From contig JAMOVU010000074.1 of assembly GCA_027067555.1 (NCBI GenBank), forward strand, positions 1-39,258: 39,258 nt of DNA, in the 5' to 3' direction. Made by a program: the position numbers and the translations under genes. Source of the stretch: Candidatus Aminicenantota bacterium. GTDB lineage: Bacteria; Acidobacteriota; Aminicenantia; JAMOAD01. Shown piece by piece: positions 1-7,654 of this stretch (the stretch's first letter is position 1; the number at the start of each line of letters is the position of its first letter). The notes under the pieces are model-generated. The model searched no databases and was not told the DNA's origin. It saw nothing but the letters and a program-made list of their open reading frames with translations.

Positions 1-172
1 CCTCGGTGATCCTGTATTTGGGAAAACCCATTATTGCCATTAAAAGAGTACTCTTACCTGCTCCATTGGGACCGAATAACACATGGGTTTCTCCTTTTCT
101 AATTGTTAGATTCACATTACTTAAGATAACCTTATCTTCAATCTCAATTTTAAGATTTTTTATTTCTAAAAT
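1..172 (-). CDS. sufC: SufC-like Fe-S assembly ATPase, N-terminal part
   Basis: This is the first 57 codons of an ABC ATPase whose remainder lies beyond the left edge. It shows the Walker A motif GPNGAGKST at about residues 33-41, followed by [15 protein letters not shown], a stretch typical of SufC-type ATPases (the energising subunit of the SufBCD iron-sulfur scaffold) rather than of transporters. The family start (M)LEIKNL aligns with an ATT codon at 172-170, which sits 6 bases after a perfect AGGAGG (184-179). No ATG, GTG or TTG occurs in frame before codon 20, so ATT appears to be the initiation codon. SufC is inferred from the short N-terminus; another ABC ATPase is possible. Confidence 0.72.
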   Translation of the reverse strand, partial: MLEIKNLKIEIEDKVILSNVNLTIRKGETHVLFGPNGAGKSTLLMAIMGFPKYRITE

Positions 173-241
173 TTTAAACCTCCTGAAATTAAATTAAAAG
201 AATTATATCATGATTTCCTACAAAGTCAATAGGAAATATCT

Positions 242-565
242 TTAAATGTTATTTTCATCATTTTCAGCTTCTTCCGATTTTTCAGCAAGAGCTTTGTTCT
301 TTTCTTCTAACTCAGAGAGTATTTTTTCAAGTTCCTTTACTCTTTTGTTTAGGGATGAAATCCTCTTTTTATTTTTAAGAAAATATGGAATTGAAAAGAG
401 CAAAGTGAGAATAACACCTATTCCCATAAAGACCAAAAGAATAAGGGCAAGGGAACTTTCTAATTTAAATCCGAAGAGTTTAAGAGTAACAACTGCTGTG
501 TTCTGGACACCGAAAATCACTGCAACAATTGCAATTATCAAAAAGAGAATAAGAGCAAAATACAT
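242..565 (-). CDS. LapA-domain (DUF1049) small membrane protein
   Basis: A protein of about 107 residues with two hydrophobic segments (roughly residues 2-20 and 37-62) separated by the family motif FGVQNTAVVTLKLFGFKLE, then a charged coiled-coil tail rich in E and K. This is the layout of the LapA/YciS family (DUF1049), inner-membrane proteins linked in E. coli to lipopolysaccharide assembly. The ATG at 565 is preferred over a GTG at 571, because the GTG lies inside the AAGGAGG ribosome site. The product is a membrane protein with a cytoplasmic coiled coil; its role in this organism is inferred from the family only. Confidence 0.7.
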   Translation of the reverse strand: MYFALILFLIIAIVAVIFGVQNTAVVTLKLFGFKLESSLALILLVFMGIGVILTLLFSIPYFLKNKKRISSLNKRVKELEKILSELEEKNKALAEKSEEAENDENNI

Positions 566-684
566 TTTCACCTCCTTTTATAGCCGAGCAGCTTAAAGCT
601 CTTTCAGCCAATCAGCAAAAACAATTTCTCTATAATTAATGTCTTTGTTTACTTAACGAATTTTATATTATATTATAAAAAATC

Positions 685-1578
685 ATGCATGAGAATATTT
701 ATTTCAAAGAAGCAAAAAAGGTTACATTTATTGGAATTCTTATAAATATTTTTCTTGTTGTGATTAAATTAGTGGTTGGAATTTTTGGTAAAAGTTCTGC
801 ACTTATTGCTGATGCTATTCACTCATTCTCAGATCTAAGCTCTGATATTATTGTGTTATGGGGTTTAAAATTTGGCTCTAAACCTTCTGATGAAAAGCAT
901 AGATACGGACATGGGAAATATGAGACTTTTGCTAATTTTATTTTGGGTGTTTTTTTAGTTTTTGCAGGAGCTGAAATCTTTTATATGTCAATTAAAAAAC
1001 TTATTTTATTTTTTAAAAGAAGTTCTATTCCTACTCCCGGATGGATAGCCTTTTTTGTGGCTTTTGTCTCTGTTGTTTTTAAAGGAATAATATATCTTTA
1101 CACCGTAAAGGTTGGTAAAAGAATAAAAAGTAATTTGCTGATTTCCAATGCTTATCATCATTTAAGTGATTCCGTCTCCTCTGTGGGGGTAATGATTGGT
1201 ATTTTAGGGGCGAAGATTTTACCTTCTAATTGGGTTTTTCTGGATCCTCTTGCGGCTCTTATTTTGAGTGTTTTAATATTAAAAGTGGCTATTAAAATAA
1301 TAAAAGAATCTTTTGATGAGCTTGTTGAAAAATCTTTGGATGAGAAGGAAGAGGAAAAAATAATTGGGATTATTTCCTCTGTTGATGGGGTTTTTGATCC
1401 CCATAAATTGAGAACAAGAAAAATTGGAAATTGGGTAGCAATAGATGTTCACATTAGGGTAAAAAGGGGACTTAGTATTGAAAAGGCTCATGAAATCTCT
1501 ACCGTAGTGGAAAATGAGTTAAGAGAAAGATATAGAGAAAATATTATTACCAACATACACATAGAGCCTTGTGAATAA
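685..1578 (+). CDS. Cation diffusion facilitator (CDF) metal exporter
   Basis: A 297-residue CDF-family proton/metal antiporter with about six membrane segments and a cytoplasmic C-terminal domain from about residue 215. The metal site is visible as HSFSD (about residues 46-50) and a second HxxxD in HHLSD (about 158-162). The HxxxD pair is the arrangement usually associated with zinc. The conserved HRYGHGKYE follows the second helix. Next to ferritin and the oxygen-defence genes, iron or zinc export is plausible, but the substrate cannot be read from sequence. No ribosome site precedes the ATG, and AT-rich -10-like sequence (TATATT at 669-674) lies about 10 bases upstream, so the transcript may be leaderless. 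Confidence 0.88.
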   Translation: MHENIYFKEAKKVTFIGILINIFLVVIKLVVGIFGKSSALIADAIHSFSDLSSDIIVLWGLKFGSKPSDEKHRYGHGKYETFANFILGVFLVFAGAEIFYMSIKKLILFFKRSSIPTPGWIAFFVAFVSVVFKGIIYLYTVKVGKRIKSNLLISNAYHHLSDSVSSVGVMIGILGAKILPSNWVFLDPLAALILSVLILKVAIKIIKESFDELVEKSLDEKEEEKIIGIISSVDGVFDPHKLRTRKIGNWVAIDVHIRVKRGLSIEKAHEISTVVENELRERYRENIITNIHIEPCE

Positions 1579-1640
1579 TTTTATTCTATGCGTTTTTAAA
1601 AAGGGGTTTAAAAATTTTTAAATTAAAATTATTTTAAATC

Positions 1641-1669
1641 TTGACATTTTTAAAAAATTGTATTATATT
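1641..1669 (+). promoter_or_regulatory. Sigma-70 type promoter of ferritin/peroxiredoxin genes
   Basis: A perfect TTGACA (1641-1646) is followed after 17 bases by TATATT (1664-1669). The predicted start of transcription is near 1677, about 20 bases before the GGAGG of the ferritin gene. A competing -10, TATTAT at 1661, would give a spacer of only 14. Confidence 0.65.
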
Positions 1670-1707
1670 AAAAATGTTATGATTACAAATTTAGAATGGA
1701 GGTTAAA

Positions 1708-2196
1708 ATGATAAGTGAAAAACTTGAGAAGGAATTAAATGAGCAGATTAATGCTGAGCTTTTTTCCTCTTATCTTTATCTTTCTATGGCCGCTTATTCA
1801 GGTTCAATAAATATGGATGGTGCTGCTAAATGGTTTCAGAAGCAGGCACAAGAGGAACTTGAACATGCAATGAAATTTTATCACTATTTGGAAGAGAGAG
1901 GAGGAAGAGTTCTTCTTACGGCAATCAAAGAGCCAAAAAAAGAGTGGAAAACACTCGAAGAAGCATTTAAAGAGGCTTACGAGCATGAAAAGTATATAAC
2001 AGGAAGAATTAATAAATTAATGGATCTTGCAGTGGCTGAAAAGGATTATGCTGCTCAGAGTTTTTTGAATTGGTTTGTTGATGAGCAGGTTGAAGAAGAG
2101 GCTTCTACTCTTGCTATTTATGAAAAGCTAAAAATGGTAAGGGATTACAAAGGTGGACTTTTTATGGTTGATAGAGAACTTTCTCAAAGAGGTTAA
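1708..2196 (+). CDS. ftnA: Ferritin (bacterial non-heme type)
   Basis: A 162-residue iron-storage ferritin of the usual FtnA length. Ferroxidase ligands are visible: Glu in NAELFSSY (about residue 17), the ExxH of EELEHAMKFYH (about 50-53), a Glu around 94, and DEQVEEEAS (about 126-134). It oxidises ferrous iron and stores it as a mineral in a 24-subunit cytoplasmic shell, which limits Fenton chemistry. The upstream ATG at 1696 is part of the ribosome site (ATGGAGGTTAAAATG), so the start is taken at 1708. It precedes a peroxiredoxin by 33 bases and probably shares its transcript. Confidence 0.93.
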   Translation: MISEKLEKELNEQINAELFSSYLYLSMAAYSGSINMDGAAKWFQKQAQEELEHAMKFYHYLEERGGRVLLTAIKEPKKEWKTLEEAFKEAYEHEKYITGRINKLMDLAVAEKDYAAQSFLNWFVDEQVEEEASTLAIYEKLKMVRDYKGGLFMVDRELSQRG

Positions 2197-2229
2197 TTTA
2201 ATGAAAAAAAAATTTTTAGGAGGTTTTAA

Positions 2230-2871
2230 ATGATCGTATTAGGAGAGAGATTTCCCGAAATTAAGGTAAAAACTACCCACGGAAATCTAAAATTACCCGA
2301 TGATTTATCGGGAAAATGGTTTGTTTTATTCAGTCATCCGGCTGATTTTACACCTGTTTGTACAACTGAATTTTATGCAATGCAGAAAAGGTTGGGCAAA
2401 TTCAAAGAGTTGGGTGTTGAAGTTTTAGGTCTTAGTGTGGATCAGGTGTTTTCACATTTAAAATGGGCGGAGTGGATTAAAGATAATCTTGACACAGAAA
2501 TTGAATTTCCAATTATTGCTGATGACAGAGGAATGGTTGCGGAAGCTTTGGGTATGATTCCCAGTGGGGCATCAATTACAGCGAGAGCAGTATTTATAGT
2601 TGACCCAAAAGGGCTTATTAGAGCTATAGTTTACTATCCTGCTGAGGTTGGTAGAGATTGGGATGAAATATTAAGAGCGATTAAGGCTCTTCAGATTAGC
2701 GATGAAAAGAAAGTAGCTCTTCCCCATAAATGGCCTGAGAATGAGCTTATCGGGGATAGGGCAATTGTACCACCTGCTGGTACGGTTGACCAGATTAAGG
2801 AAAGAGAGGAAAGCAAGAAGAAAGGTGAGATAGAGTGTTATGATTGGTGGCTTTGCCATAAAAAGATTTAA
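2230..2871 (+). CDS. Peroxiredoxin (Prx6/AhpC-TSA superfamily), cytoplasmic
   Basis: A 213-residue thiol peroxidase that reduces hydrogen peroxide and organic peroxides. The peroxidatic cysteine is in [13 protein letters not shown] (Cys44). Two further cysteines lie in the C-terminal CYDWWLC motif (about 203 and 209), typical of the long Prx6-like proteins common in anaerobes and archaea, which act as 2-Cys enzymes despite the 1-Cys fold. The start is set by an AGGAGG about 9 bases upstream. A rubredoxin- or thioredoxin-type reductant is likely but is not encoded alongside. A close homologue with a signal peptide follows. Confidence 0.92.
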   Translation: MIVLGERFPEIKVKTTHGNLKLPDDLSGKWFVLFSHPADFTPVCTTEFYAMQKRLGKFKELGVEVLGLSVDQVFSHLKWAEWIKDNLDTEIEFPIIADDRGMVAEALGMIPSGASITARAVFIVDPKGLIRAIVYYPAEVGRDWDEILRAIKALQISDEKKVALPHKWPENELIGDRAIVPPAGTVDQIKEREESKKKGEIECYDWWLCHKKI

Positions 2872-2885
2872 TTTTTAAAGGTTGT

Positions 2886-2920
2886 AGAAAAGGGGAAGTT
2901 TAAACTTCCTCTTTTCTTTT
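2886..2920 (+). terminator. Rho-independent terminator after peroxiredoxin 1
   Basis: A 14-bp stem with one G-U pair (AGAAAAGGGGAAGT against ACTTCCTCTTTTCT, loop TTAA) is followed by a T-run. Only about 27 bases separate it from the next start codon and no promoter is obvious there, so it probably acts as a partial terminator within the transcript. Confidence 0.7.
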
Positions 2921-2947
2921 AACAAAATTAATTTCATGGAGGTAAAA

Positions 2948-3724
2948 ATGAGGAAGAAGTATACATTAATTATTTTTATAGTGGTGATATTTGCAATAAC
3001 ACCACTTTTTGCTCAAAAAAAGATGGTCCCAAAGAGTCATAAAATGATGGTGAAAGCTATGTTTTCACATCGGATGCCCCTTTTGGGAGATAGATTCCCA
3101 ACTCTGAATGTTCAGACAACCCATGGAAAAATAACATTACCTGATTATTATAAGGGCAAGTGGTTTGTTTTATTCAGCCATCCGGCTGATTTTACTCCTG
3201 TTTGTACAACTGAATTTGTTGCCTTTCAGAAAAGGTATAAAAAATTCAAGGCACTAAATACTGAGCTCATTGGTTTAAGCATTGATCAGGTTTTTTCCCA
3301 TATGAAATGGGTTGAATGGATTAAAAATAATCTTGGAGTAAAAATTCAATTTCCGATTATAGCTGATGATATGGGGAATGTTGCAAAAGCTCTCGGTCTT
3401 GTTCATCCCGGCAAAGGAACGAACACTGTAAGAGCTGTGTTTGTTGTGGATCCGAATGGGATTATCAGAACGATTCTTTATTATCCTCAGGAACTGGGAA
3501 GAAATATGGATGAGATCTTAAGGATTGTTAAAGGACTTCAAGTCTCAGATTCAAGAAAAGTGGCAATTCCAGCAAATTGGCCTTACAATGATACTCCCAA
3601 AATTGGAGGAAGTAATGTTATTATACCTCCTGCAAGCTCCTGTTCAGCTAAGATGAAGCGACTTGAGGATTCTAAAAAAGGTAAGTTTAAGTGTATAGAC
3701 TGGTGGCTTTGCTTTAAAAAATAG
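2948..3724 (+). CDS. Exported peroxiredoxin (Prx6-like) with signal peptide
   Basis: About 258 residues: a Sec signal peptide (RKK, then a hydrophobic core ending LFA, predicted cleavage before QKK near residue 23), a basic linker, and a peroxiredoxin domain nearly parallel to the upstream one. It retains [13 protein letters not shown] with the peroxidatic Cys and the C-terminal CIDWWLC motif. It should therefore work in the periplasm or at the outer surface, detoxifying peroxide before entry. The start is the ATG at 2948, since the ATG at 2936 lies within ATGGAGGTAAAAATG. It looks like a tandem duplicate that gained a leader. It is flanked on both sides by terminator hairpins. Confidence 0.9.
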   Translation: MRKKYTLIIFIVVIFAITPLFAQKKMVPKSHKMMVKAMFSHRMPLLGDRFPTLNVQTTHGKITLPDYYKGKWFVLFSHPADFTPVCTTEFVAFQKRYKKFKALNTELIGLSIDQVFSHMKWVEWIKNNLGVKIQFPIIADDMGNVAKALGLVHPGKGTNTVRAVFVVDPNGIIRTILYYPQELGRNMDEILRIVKGLQVSDSRKVAIPANWPYNDTPKIGGSNVIIPPASSCSAKMKRLEDSKKGKFKCIDWWLCFKK

Positions 3725-3733
3725 ATTTAGTTA

Positions 3734-3763
3734 AAAAAGGGGAGAGCTTTCTCTCCCCTTTTT
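3734..3763 (+). terminator. Rho-independent terminator after peroxiredoxin 2
   Basis: A perfect 13-bp stem, AAAAAGGGGAGAG with CTCTCCCCTTTTT, loop CTTT, ending in a T-run. The next start codon is only 22 bases further on. Confidence 0.85.
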
Positions 3764-3785
3764 GCTATTTTAAGTGGAGGTAAAA

Positions 3786-3965
3786 ATGGATAAGAAAGAT
3801 TTAATTTTGAAAGTAATGATTGATGCAAATAAACCTCTTAAAACAGGAGAAATTGCCGAGCTTTCAAAAATATCAAAAAATGAAGTCTCCAAAATAATAA
3901 GCAGTTTAAAAAAAGAGGGTGAGATAGAATCCCCAAAGAGATGTTATTATGTGCCTAAGAAATAG
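3786..3965 (+). CDS. Small winged-helix DNA-binding protein
   Basis: A 59-residue protein consisting only of a helix-turn-helix/winged-helix unit: LKTGEIAELSKISKNEVSKI gives the HTH, SSLKKEGEI the recognition/wing helix, and KRCYYVPKK the final strand. It resembles the minimal winged-helix proteins seen in archaea and anaerobes. No effector domain is present. The start is the ATG at 3786; the GTG at 3774 lies in the GTGGAGGTAAAAATG ribosome-site context. It overlaps the DNA glycosylase gene by 17 bases, so the two are translated from one message. Target unknown. Confidence 0.75.
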   Translation: MDKKDLILKVMIDANKPLKTGEIAELSKISKNEVSKIISSLKKEGEIESPKRCYYVPKK

Positions 3966-4593
3966 TGAGGAAATCCAAAAAATTTATAATAAAATAAAAC
4001 CCTTGGTAAAGGAGAGGCTAAAGGAGTTCAAATTGGTAGGCACTTCGATGGAAAAGAAAATGATTTTTGAAGAGATGGTATTCTGTATTCTTACTCCTCA
4101 ATCTAAAGCAAAAAAAGCATGGGAAGCTGTTCTTAATATGAAAAAAGATGATATTTTGTATAAGGGGAGTTCATCTGAGATCAGGGATTATATAAAAGGT
4201 GTGAGATTTAATAAAAGAAAAAGTGAATTCATAATTTTACTTAGAAATATGTTTTTTAAAAATGAGGAATTCTTTGAGAAAATTATTTATGAAACTGAAA
4301 TTTTGTATTTAAGAAATTGGTTGGTTGAAAAAGTTAAGGGATACGGTTTTAAAGAGGCGAGTCATTTTTTAAGGAATATTGGCAAAGGGGAGAAACTTGC
4401 AATATTGGACAGGCATATTCTAAAAAATTTGTCCAATTTTGGTGTATTAAAAGAAGTTCCTAAAACTTTGTCAAGGAATAAATACCTTGAAATTGAAGAG
4501 AAAATGGAGAGGTTTTCTGAAAAACTTAATATTCCAATGGATGAACTTGATTTGGTGTTGTGGTACAAAGAGACAGGGGAGATTTTTAAATGA
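3949..4593 (+). CDS. Ogg2-type 8-oxoguanine DNA glycosylase/lyase
   Basis: A 214-residue helix-hairpin-helix DNA glycosylase of the Ogg2 group, which excises 8-oxoguanine and cleaves the abasic site. The catalytic pair is clear: Lys135 in GYGFKEASHFLRNIG (Schiff-base nucleophile) and Asp154 in LAILDRHIL. The length agrees with archaeal Ogg2. It starts inside the upstream winged-helix gene and its stop overlaps the ATG of the PerR gene (ATGA), so it is tightly coupled to an oxidative-stress regulator. That fits repair of oxidised guanine as part of the same response. Confidence 0.87.
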   Translation: MCLRNSEEIQKIYNKIKPLVKERLKEFKLVGTSMEKKMIFEEMVFCILTPQSKAKKAWEAVLNMKKDDILYKGSSSEIRDYIKGVRFNKRKSEFIILLRNMFFKNEEFFEKIIYETEILYLRNWLVEKVKGYGFKEASHFLRNIGKGEKLAILDRHILKNLSNFGVLKEVPKTLSRNKYLEIEEKMERFSEKLNIPMDELDLVLWYKETGEIFK

Positions 4594-5024
4594 GTGGTAA
4601 AGTTCTGAATATGGATGAACTTAAAAAAATATTAATTAACAAGGGAGTTAAACCTTCTATTCAAAGACTTAAAATTCTTGAAATTTTATTAAAGAAGGGA
4701 CATCCTTCGGTGGATGATATTTACAGGGCTCTTATAGATGAAATCCCCACCCTTTCAAAAACTACAATTTATAACACATTAAATCTTTTTTTGGAAAAGG
4801 GGATAGCACAAGCATTTACAATTGCAGGTGATAATGAGCTTAGATACGAATATTTAAATTCTCCCCATGCACACTTTAAGTGTACAAAATGTGGCAAAAT
4901 ATATGATATTGAACTTAATTGTGATGTTTTTATAAAAAAAGAAATTAATGGTTTTAGAATAAACAAAGCATTGGTTTATTTTGAGGGTATTTGTAATGAA
5001 TGCCAAAATTCAAAAATTTCTTGA
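4590..5024 (+). CDS. perR: Fur-family peroxide sensor, PerR type
   Basis: A 144-residue Fur-superfamily repressor: an N-terminal winged helix (about residues 9-85; LSKTTIYNTLNLF is the recognition helix) and a C-terminal dimerisation domain. The structural zinc site has CTKC (98, 101) and CNEC (135, 138). His38, His93, His95 and Asp106 align with the PerR regulatory-metal ligands (His37, His91, His93, Asp104 in B. subtilis numbering). Asp rather than Glu at the last position favours PerR over Fur. PerR senses peroxide by iron-catalysed histidine oxidation and then releases DNA. It sits between oxidative-damage repair and the oxygen-scavenging operon, with a candidate operator just downstream. 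Confidence 0.85.
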   Translation: MSGKVLNMDELKKILINKGVKPSIQRLKILEILLKKGHPSVDDIYRALIDEIPTLSKTTIYNTLNLFLEKGIAQAFTIAGDNELRYEYLNSPHAHFKCTKCGKIYDIELNCDVFIKKEINGFRINKALVYFEGICNECQNSKIS

Positions 5025-5054
5025 CAAAAAAGATAAAAAGTATAATCATTTTAT
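5021..5054 (+). promoter_or_regulatory. Promoter with PerR-box-like operator before rubredoxin
   Basis: TTGACA (5021-5026, overlapping the perR stop codon) and TATAAT (5041-5046) with an unusually short 14-base gap. The 15 bases at 5040-5054 match the B. subtilis PerR box (TTATAATNATTATAA) at 11 of 14 defined positions and cover the -10. A repressor bound there would block this promoter. AT-rich DNA makes chance similarity possible. Confidence 0.5.
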
Positions 5055-5082
5055 ATAAATAATTATTTTAAGGAGGCGTGTC

Positions 5083-5244
5083 ATGAAAAAGTATATTTGT
5101 ACTGTTTGCGGTTATATTTATGATCCTGAGACAGGGGATCCTGACAATGGAATTGATCCCGGTACATCCTTTGAAGAACTTCCTGAGGATTGGGTTTGCC
5201 CGATGTGTGGTGCTGGAAAAGATATGTTTGAAGAAAAAAATTAA
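5083..5244 (+). CDS. rub: Rubredoxin
   Basis: A complete 53-residue rubredoxin. It has the two iron-binding pairs CTVCG (Cys6, Cys9) and CPMCG (Cys39, Cys42), with the conserved YIYDPETGD and aromatic PEDWVCP between them. It is a one-electron carrier that supplies superoxide reductase, rubrerythrin and flavodiiron protein, all encoded downstream. AAGGAGG lies about 10 bases before the ATG. CydA begins 23 bases after its stop with its own AGGAGG, so this is the first gene of the oxygen-reduction operon. Confidence 0.95.
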   Translation: MKKYICTVCGYIYDPETGDPDNGIDPGTSFEELPEDWVCPMCGAGKDMFEEKN

Positions 5245-5267
5245 TTATAAATAAAAGGAGGTAATTA

Positions 5268-6602
5268 ATGGATGCTGCCTTATTGGCAAGGATTCAATTT
5301 GCAGTAACTATTGGTTTCCATTTTCTTTTCCCCCCTACAACACTCGGACTGTCTCTGATTATACTTATTCTTGAAACTCTTTATATTAGAACCAAGGAGG
5401 ACATCTACAAAAGGACATCCGCTTTTTTGGTTAAGATTTTAGGGCTTGTTTTTGTGATTGGTACTGCTACAGGAATTGTAATGGAATTTTCCTTTGGAAA
5501 TAATTGGGCTGAGTATGCGAAGATGGTTGGAGATGTTTTTGGAGCTCCATTAGCAGCGGAGGGCGTTTTTGCTTTTTTTCTTGAATCTATGTTTTTAGGT
5601 GTTCTTGTTTTTGCAAGAAACAAGGTTTCAGAAAAAGCTTACTGGTGGTCAGCTTTCTTTGTTTTCTTCGGCTCTCATCTTTCAGGCCTCTGGATTATAA
5701 TAGCAAATTCGTGGATGCAAACACCTGCTGGTTATAAAATTGTAGAAATTGCTGGGAAAAAGAAGGCAATTTTAACGAACTTTTTTGAAGCTGCTTTAAA
5801 TCACTCTACCTTGAACAGATATACCCATGTTGTTCTATCTGCCTGGATAACCGGAGGCGCTGTTGTAGCTGCGATAGGTGCCTATTATCTCTTGAAAAAG
5901 AGGTTTGAGAAAGAAGCAAAAAAACTTTTTAATGTAGGTGTGATTGTTTTTATAATTTTTTCGCTTCTTCAACTTGTCTCAGGACATGCTGGGGCGGTTA
6001 AAGTTGCGGAAACACAACCTGCTAAGTTAGCTGCTTTTGAAGGCATCTGGAAAACCACAACTCATGCTCAACTTGATATTTTTGGAATTCCCGATGAAAA
6101 GAATAAGGTTACAAGGTATGAAATAGGGATACCAGGACTTTTGAGTTTTCTTGTTTACTGGGATACAAATGGAGAAATTAAGGGACTCAATGAATTTGGA
6201 AAAGACATACCACCCGTTTTATTAACTTACACTGTATACCATATAATGACAGGTCTTGGGTTTTTCTTTATTTTTGTTTCACTAATAGGGATTTATCTTT
6301 ATTGGAGAAAAAAGATCTGGGATACAAAATGGTTTTTAAGATTAATGATTTTAACAACTCCTCTTGTTTATGTCGCCGTCCAAACAGGATGGATGGCAGC
6401 CGAGATAGGAAGACAACCCTGGATAGTTTATAATGTTATGAAAACCTCTGAAGCGATTTCAAAAGTGGTTCCGGCAGGGCAGATTTTGTTTTCTTTGATA
6501 ATGTTTATAATAATTTATACTTTCCTTTTTGCTATCTTTCTGAAAATCTTCTTTAAGATTATCAGGAAGGGACCTGAAGAAAACATAATCCAGGGTTATT
6601 GA
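5268..6602 (+). CDS. cydA: Cytochrome bd oxidase subunit I
   Basis: A 444-residue membrane subunit of quinol oxidase bd, which reduces oxygen to water with high affinity. The family motifs are present: His18 in GFHFLFPP and His187 in RYTHVVLSAW (heme ligands by alignment), the acidic EGVFAFFLES helix, SHLSGLWII, and GRQPW near the end. The quinol-binding Q loop after GHAGAVKVAETQPAK is short, so this is the short-Q-loop form rather than the E. coli type. About nine membrane helices. It pairs with the cydB gene 10 bases downstream. Confidence 0.95.
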   Translation: MDAALLARIQFAVTIGFHFLFPPTTLGLSLIILILETLYIRTKEDIYKRTSAFLVKILGLVFVIGTATGIVMEFSFGNNWAEYAKMVGDVFGAPLAAEGVFAFFLESMFLGVLVFARNKVSEKAYWWSAFFVFFGSHLSGLWIIIANSWMQTPAGYKIVEIAGKKKAILTNFFEAALNHSTLNRYTHVVLSAWITGGAVVAAIGAYYLLKKRFEKEAKKLFNVGVIVFIIFSLLQLVSGHAGAVKVAETQPAKLAAFEGIWKTTTHAQLDIFGIPDEKNKVTRYEIGIPGLLSFLVYWDTNGEIKGLNEFGKDIPPVLLTYTVYHIMTGLGFFFIFVSLIGIYLYWRKKIWDTKWFLRLMILTTPLVYVAVQTGWMAAEIGRQPWIVYNVMKTSEAISKVVPAGQILFSLIMFIIIYTFLFAIFLKIFFKIIRKGPEENIIQGY

Positions 6603-6612
6603 GGAGGTTAAA

Positions 6613-7617
6613 ATGCAGGTATTACAAATAATATGGTTTTTGTTAATAGTTATACTTTTTTTAGGATATTCTATACTTGATGGTTTTGATCTTGGAGTAG
6701 GGATTCTAACTCCCTTCCTTGCAAAAGATGATACTGAAAAGAGAATTCTGTTTAATGCCATAGGTCCTGTCTGGGATGGAAATGAGGTCTGGCTTTTAAC
6801 AGGGGGAGGAGCTCTTTTTGCAGCCTTTCCAGCTGTTTATGCAACTGTTTTTAGCGGGTTTTATCTTGCTCTTATGTTAGTTCTTTTTGCACTGATTTTC
6901 AGAGCAGTGTCTTTTGAATATTGGGCTCATGATGAGGGAACAAGAAAAATTTGGTGTAAAGCTATTGTATTGGGAAGCTTTTTGCCATCCCTTCTTTATG
7001 GTGTTGCTCTTGGGAATGTGATAGTAGGAATCCCTTTAAACGAAGCTCATGATTTTGCGGGCAACTTTTTTACTTTACTGAGGCCATTTCCACTTATTAC
7101 CGGACTTTTAGGCCTTACCATGATTTTGATACACGGCAGTGTTTATGCCGCACTAAAATCAGAAGGTAATATAAGAAAAAGAGGCCATTCTCTTGCGGAA
7201 AAATTTCTGATAGCTTTTATTATATTGTTTATACTTACTATTATTGTTGGTATTTTGCAGATCAAAGGGGTTGCTTCAAATGTGATCGGGTGGATTTTTG
7301 CAATTTTAACTATCATTTTCTGGTATCTTACTCTATCAAGTGTTAAAAATGGTAAGGATGGAAAAGCTTTTCTTTTTTCATCTCTCATTCATGTGGCAAT
7401 TTGGGGATTAATTGCGGCAGTACAATTTCCTTATCTCGTGAGAGCCACGGATCCTGCTCTTAGTATGAGTATTTATGAGTTTTCTTCGAGTAAACTGACC
7501 CTTACTGTTATGCTGATAATAGCACTTATTGGAATGCCAATTGTTATTGGTTATACAATCTATATATATAAGATTTTTAAGGGTAAGATAAAGTTGGAGG
7601 AGAGTACGGGATACTAA
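6613..7617 (+). CDS. cydB: Cytochrome bd oxidase subunit II
   Basis: A 334-residue partner of CydA with about eight membrane helices. Diagnostic segments are YSILDGFDLGVGIL near residues 15-28, GPVWDGNEVWLLTGGGALFA at about 55-74, and FRAVSFEYW. The ribosome site GAGGAGG lies just after the cydA stop, so translation follows the same message. No cydX-like micropeptide or cydCD heme exporter is visible nearby; the next gene begins 37 bases on. Confidence 0.95.
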   Translation: MQVLQIIWFLLIVILFLGYSILDGFDLGVGILTPFLAKDDTEKRILFNAIGPVWDGNEVWLLTGGGALFAAFPAVYATVFSGFYLALMLVLFALIFRAVSFEYWAHDEGTRKIWCKAIVLGSFLPSLLYGVALGNVIVGIPLNEAHDFAGNFFTLLRPFPLITGLLGLTMILIHGSVYAALKSEGNIRKRGHSLAEKFLIAFIILFILTIIVGILQIKGVASNVIGWIFAILTIIFWYLTLSSVKNGKDGKAFLFSSLIHVAIWGLIAAVQFPYLVRATDPALSMSIYEFSSSKLTLTVMLIIALIGMPIVIGYTIYIYKIFKGKIKLEESTGY

Positions 7618-7654
7618 ACAAGTATTAAAATATAAATAGTTTTTGGAGGTATAA

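Noticed and set aside
246-596. 116-codon + strand frame opposite the LapA-domain gene
   Set aside because: The minus-strand protein has the expected membrane topology, family motif and ribosome site; the + frame is Ser/Arg-rich noise.
586-601. GAGC...GCTC element upstream of the CDF gene considered as an RNA structure or tRNA part
   Set aside because: Only a 4-bp stem; no tRNA arms or conserved loops are present.
1701-1725. PerR-box-like match near the ferritin start
   Set aside because: Best alignments had too many mismatches to separate from AT-rich background.
6459-6761. 100-codon minus-strand frame across the cydA/cydB junction
   Set aside because: Both CydA and CydB are unambiguous on the + strand; the frame has no family features.
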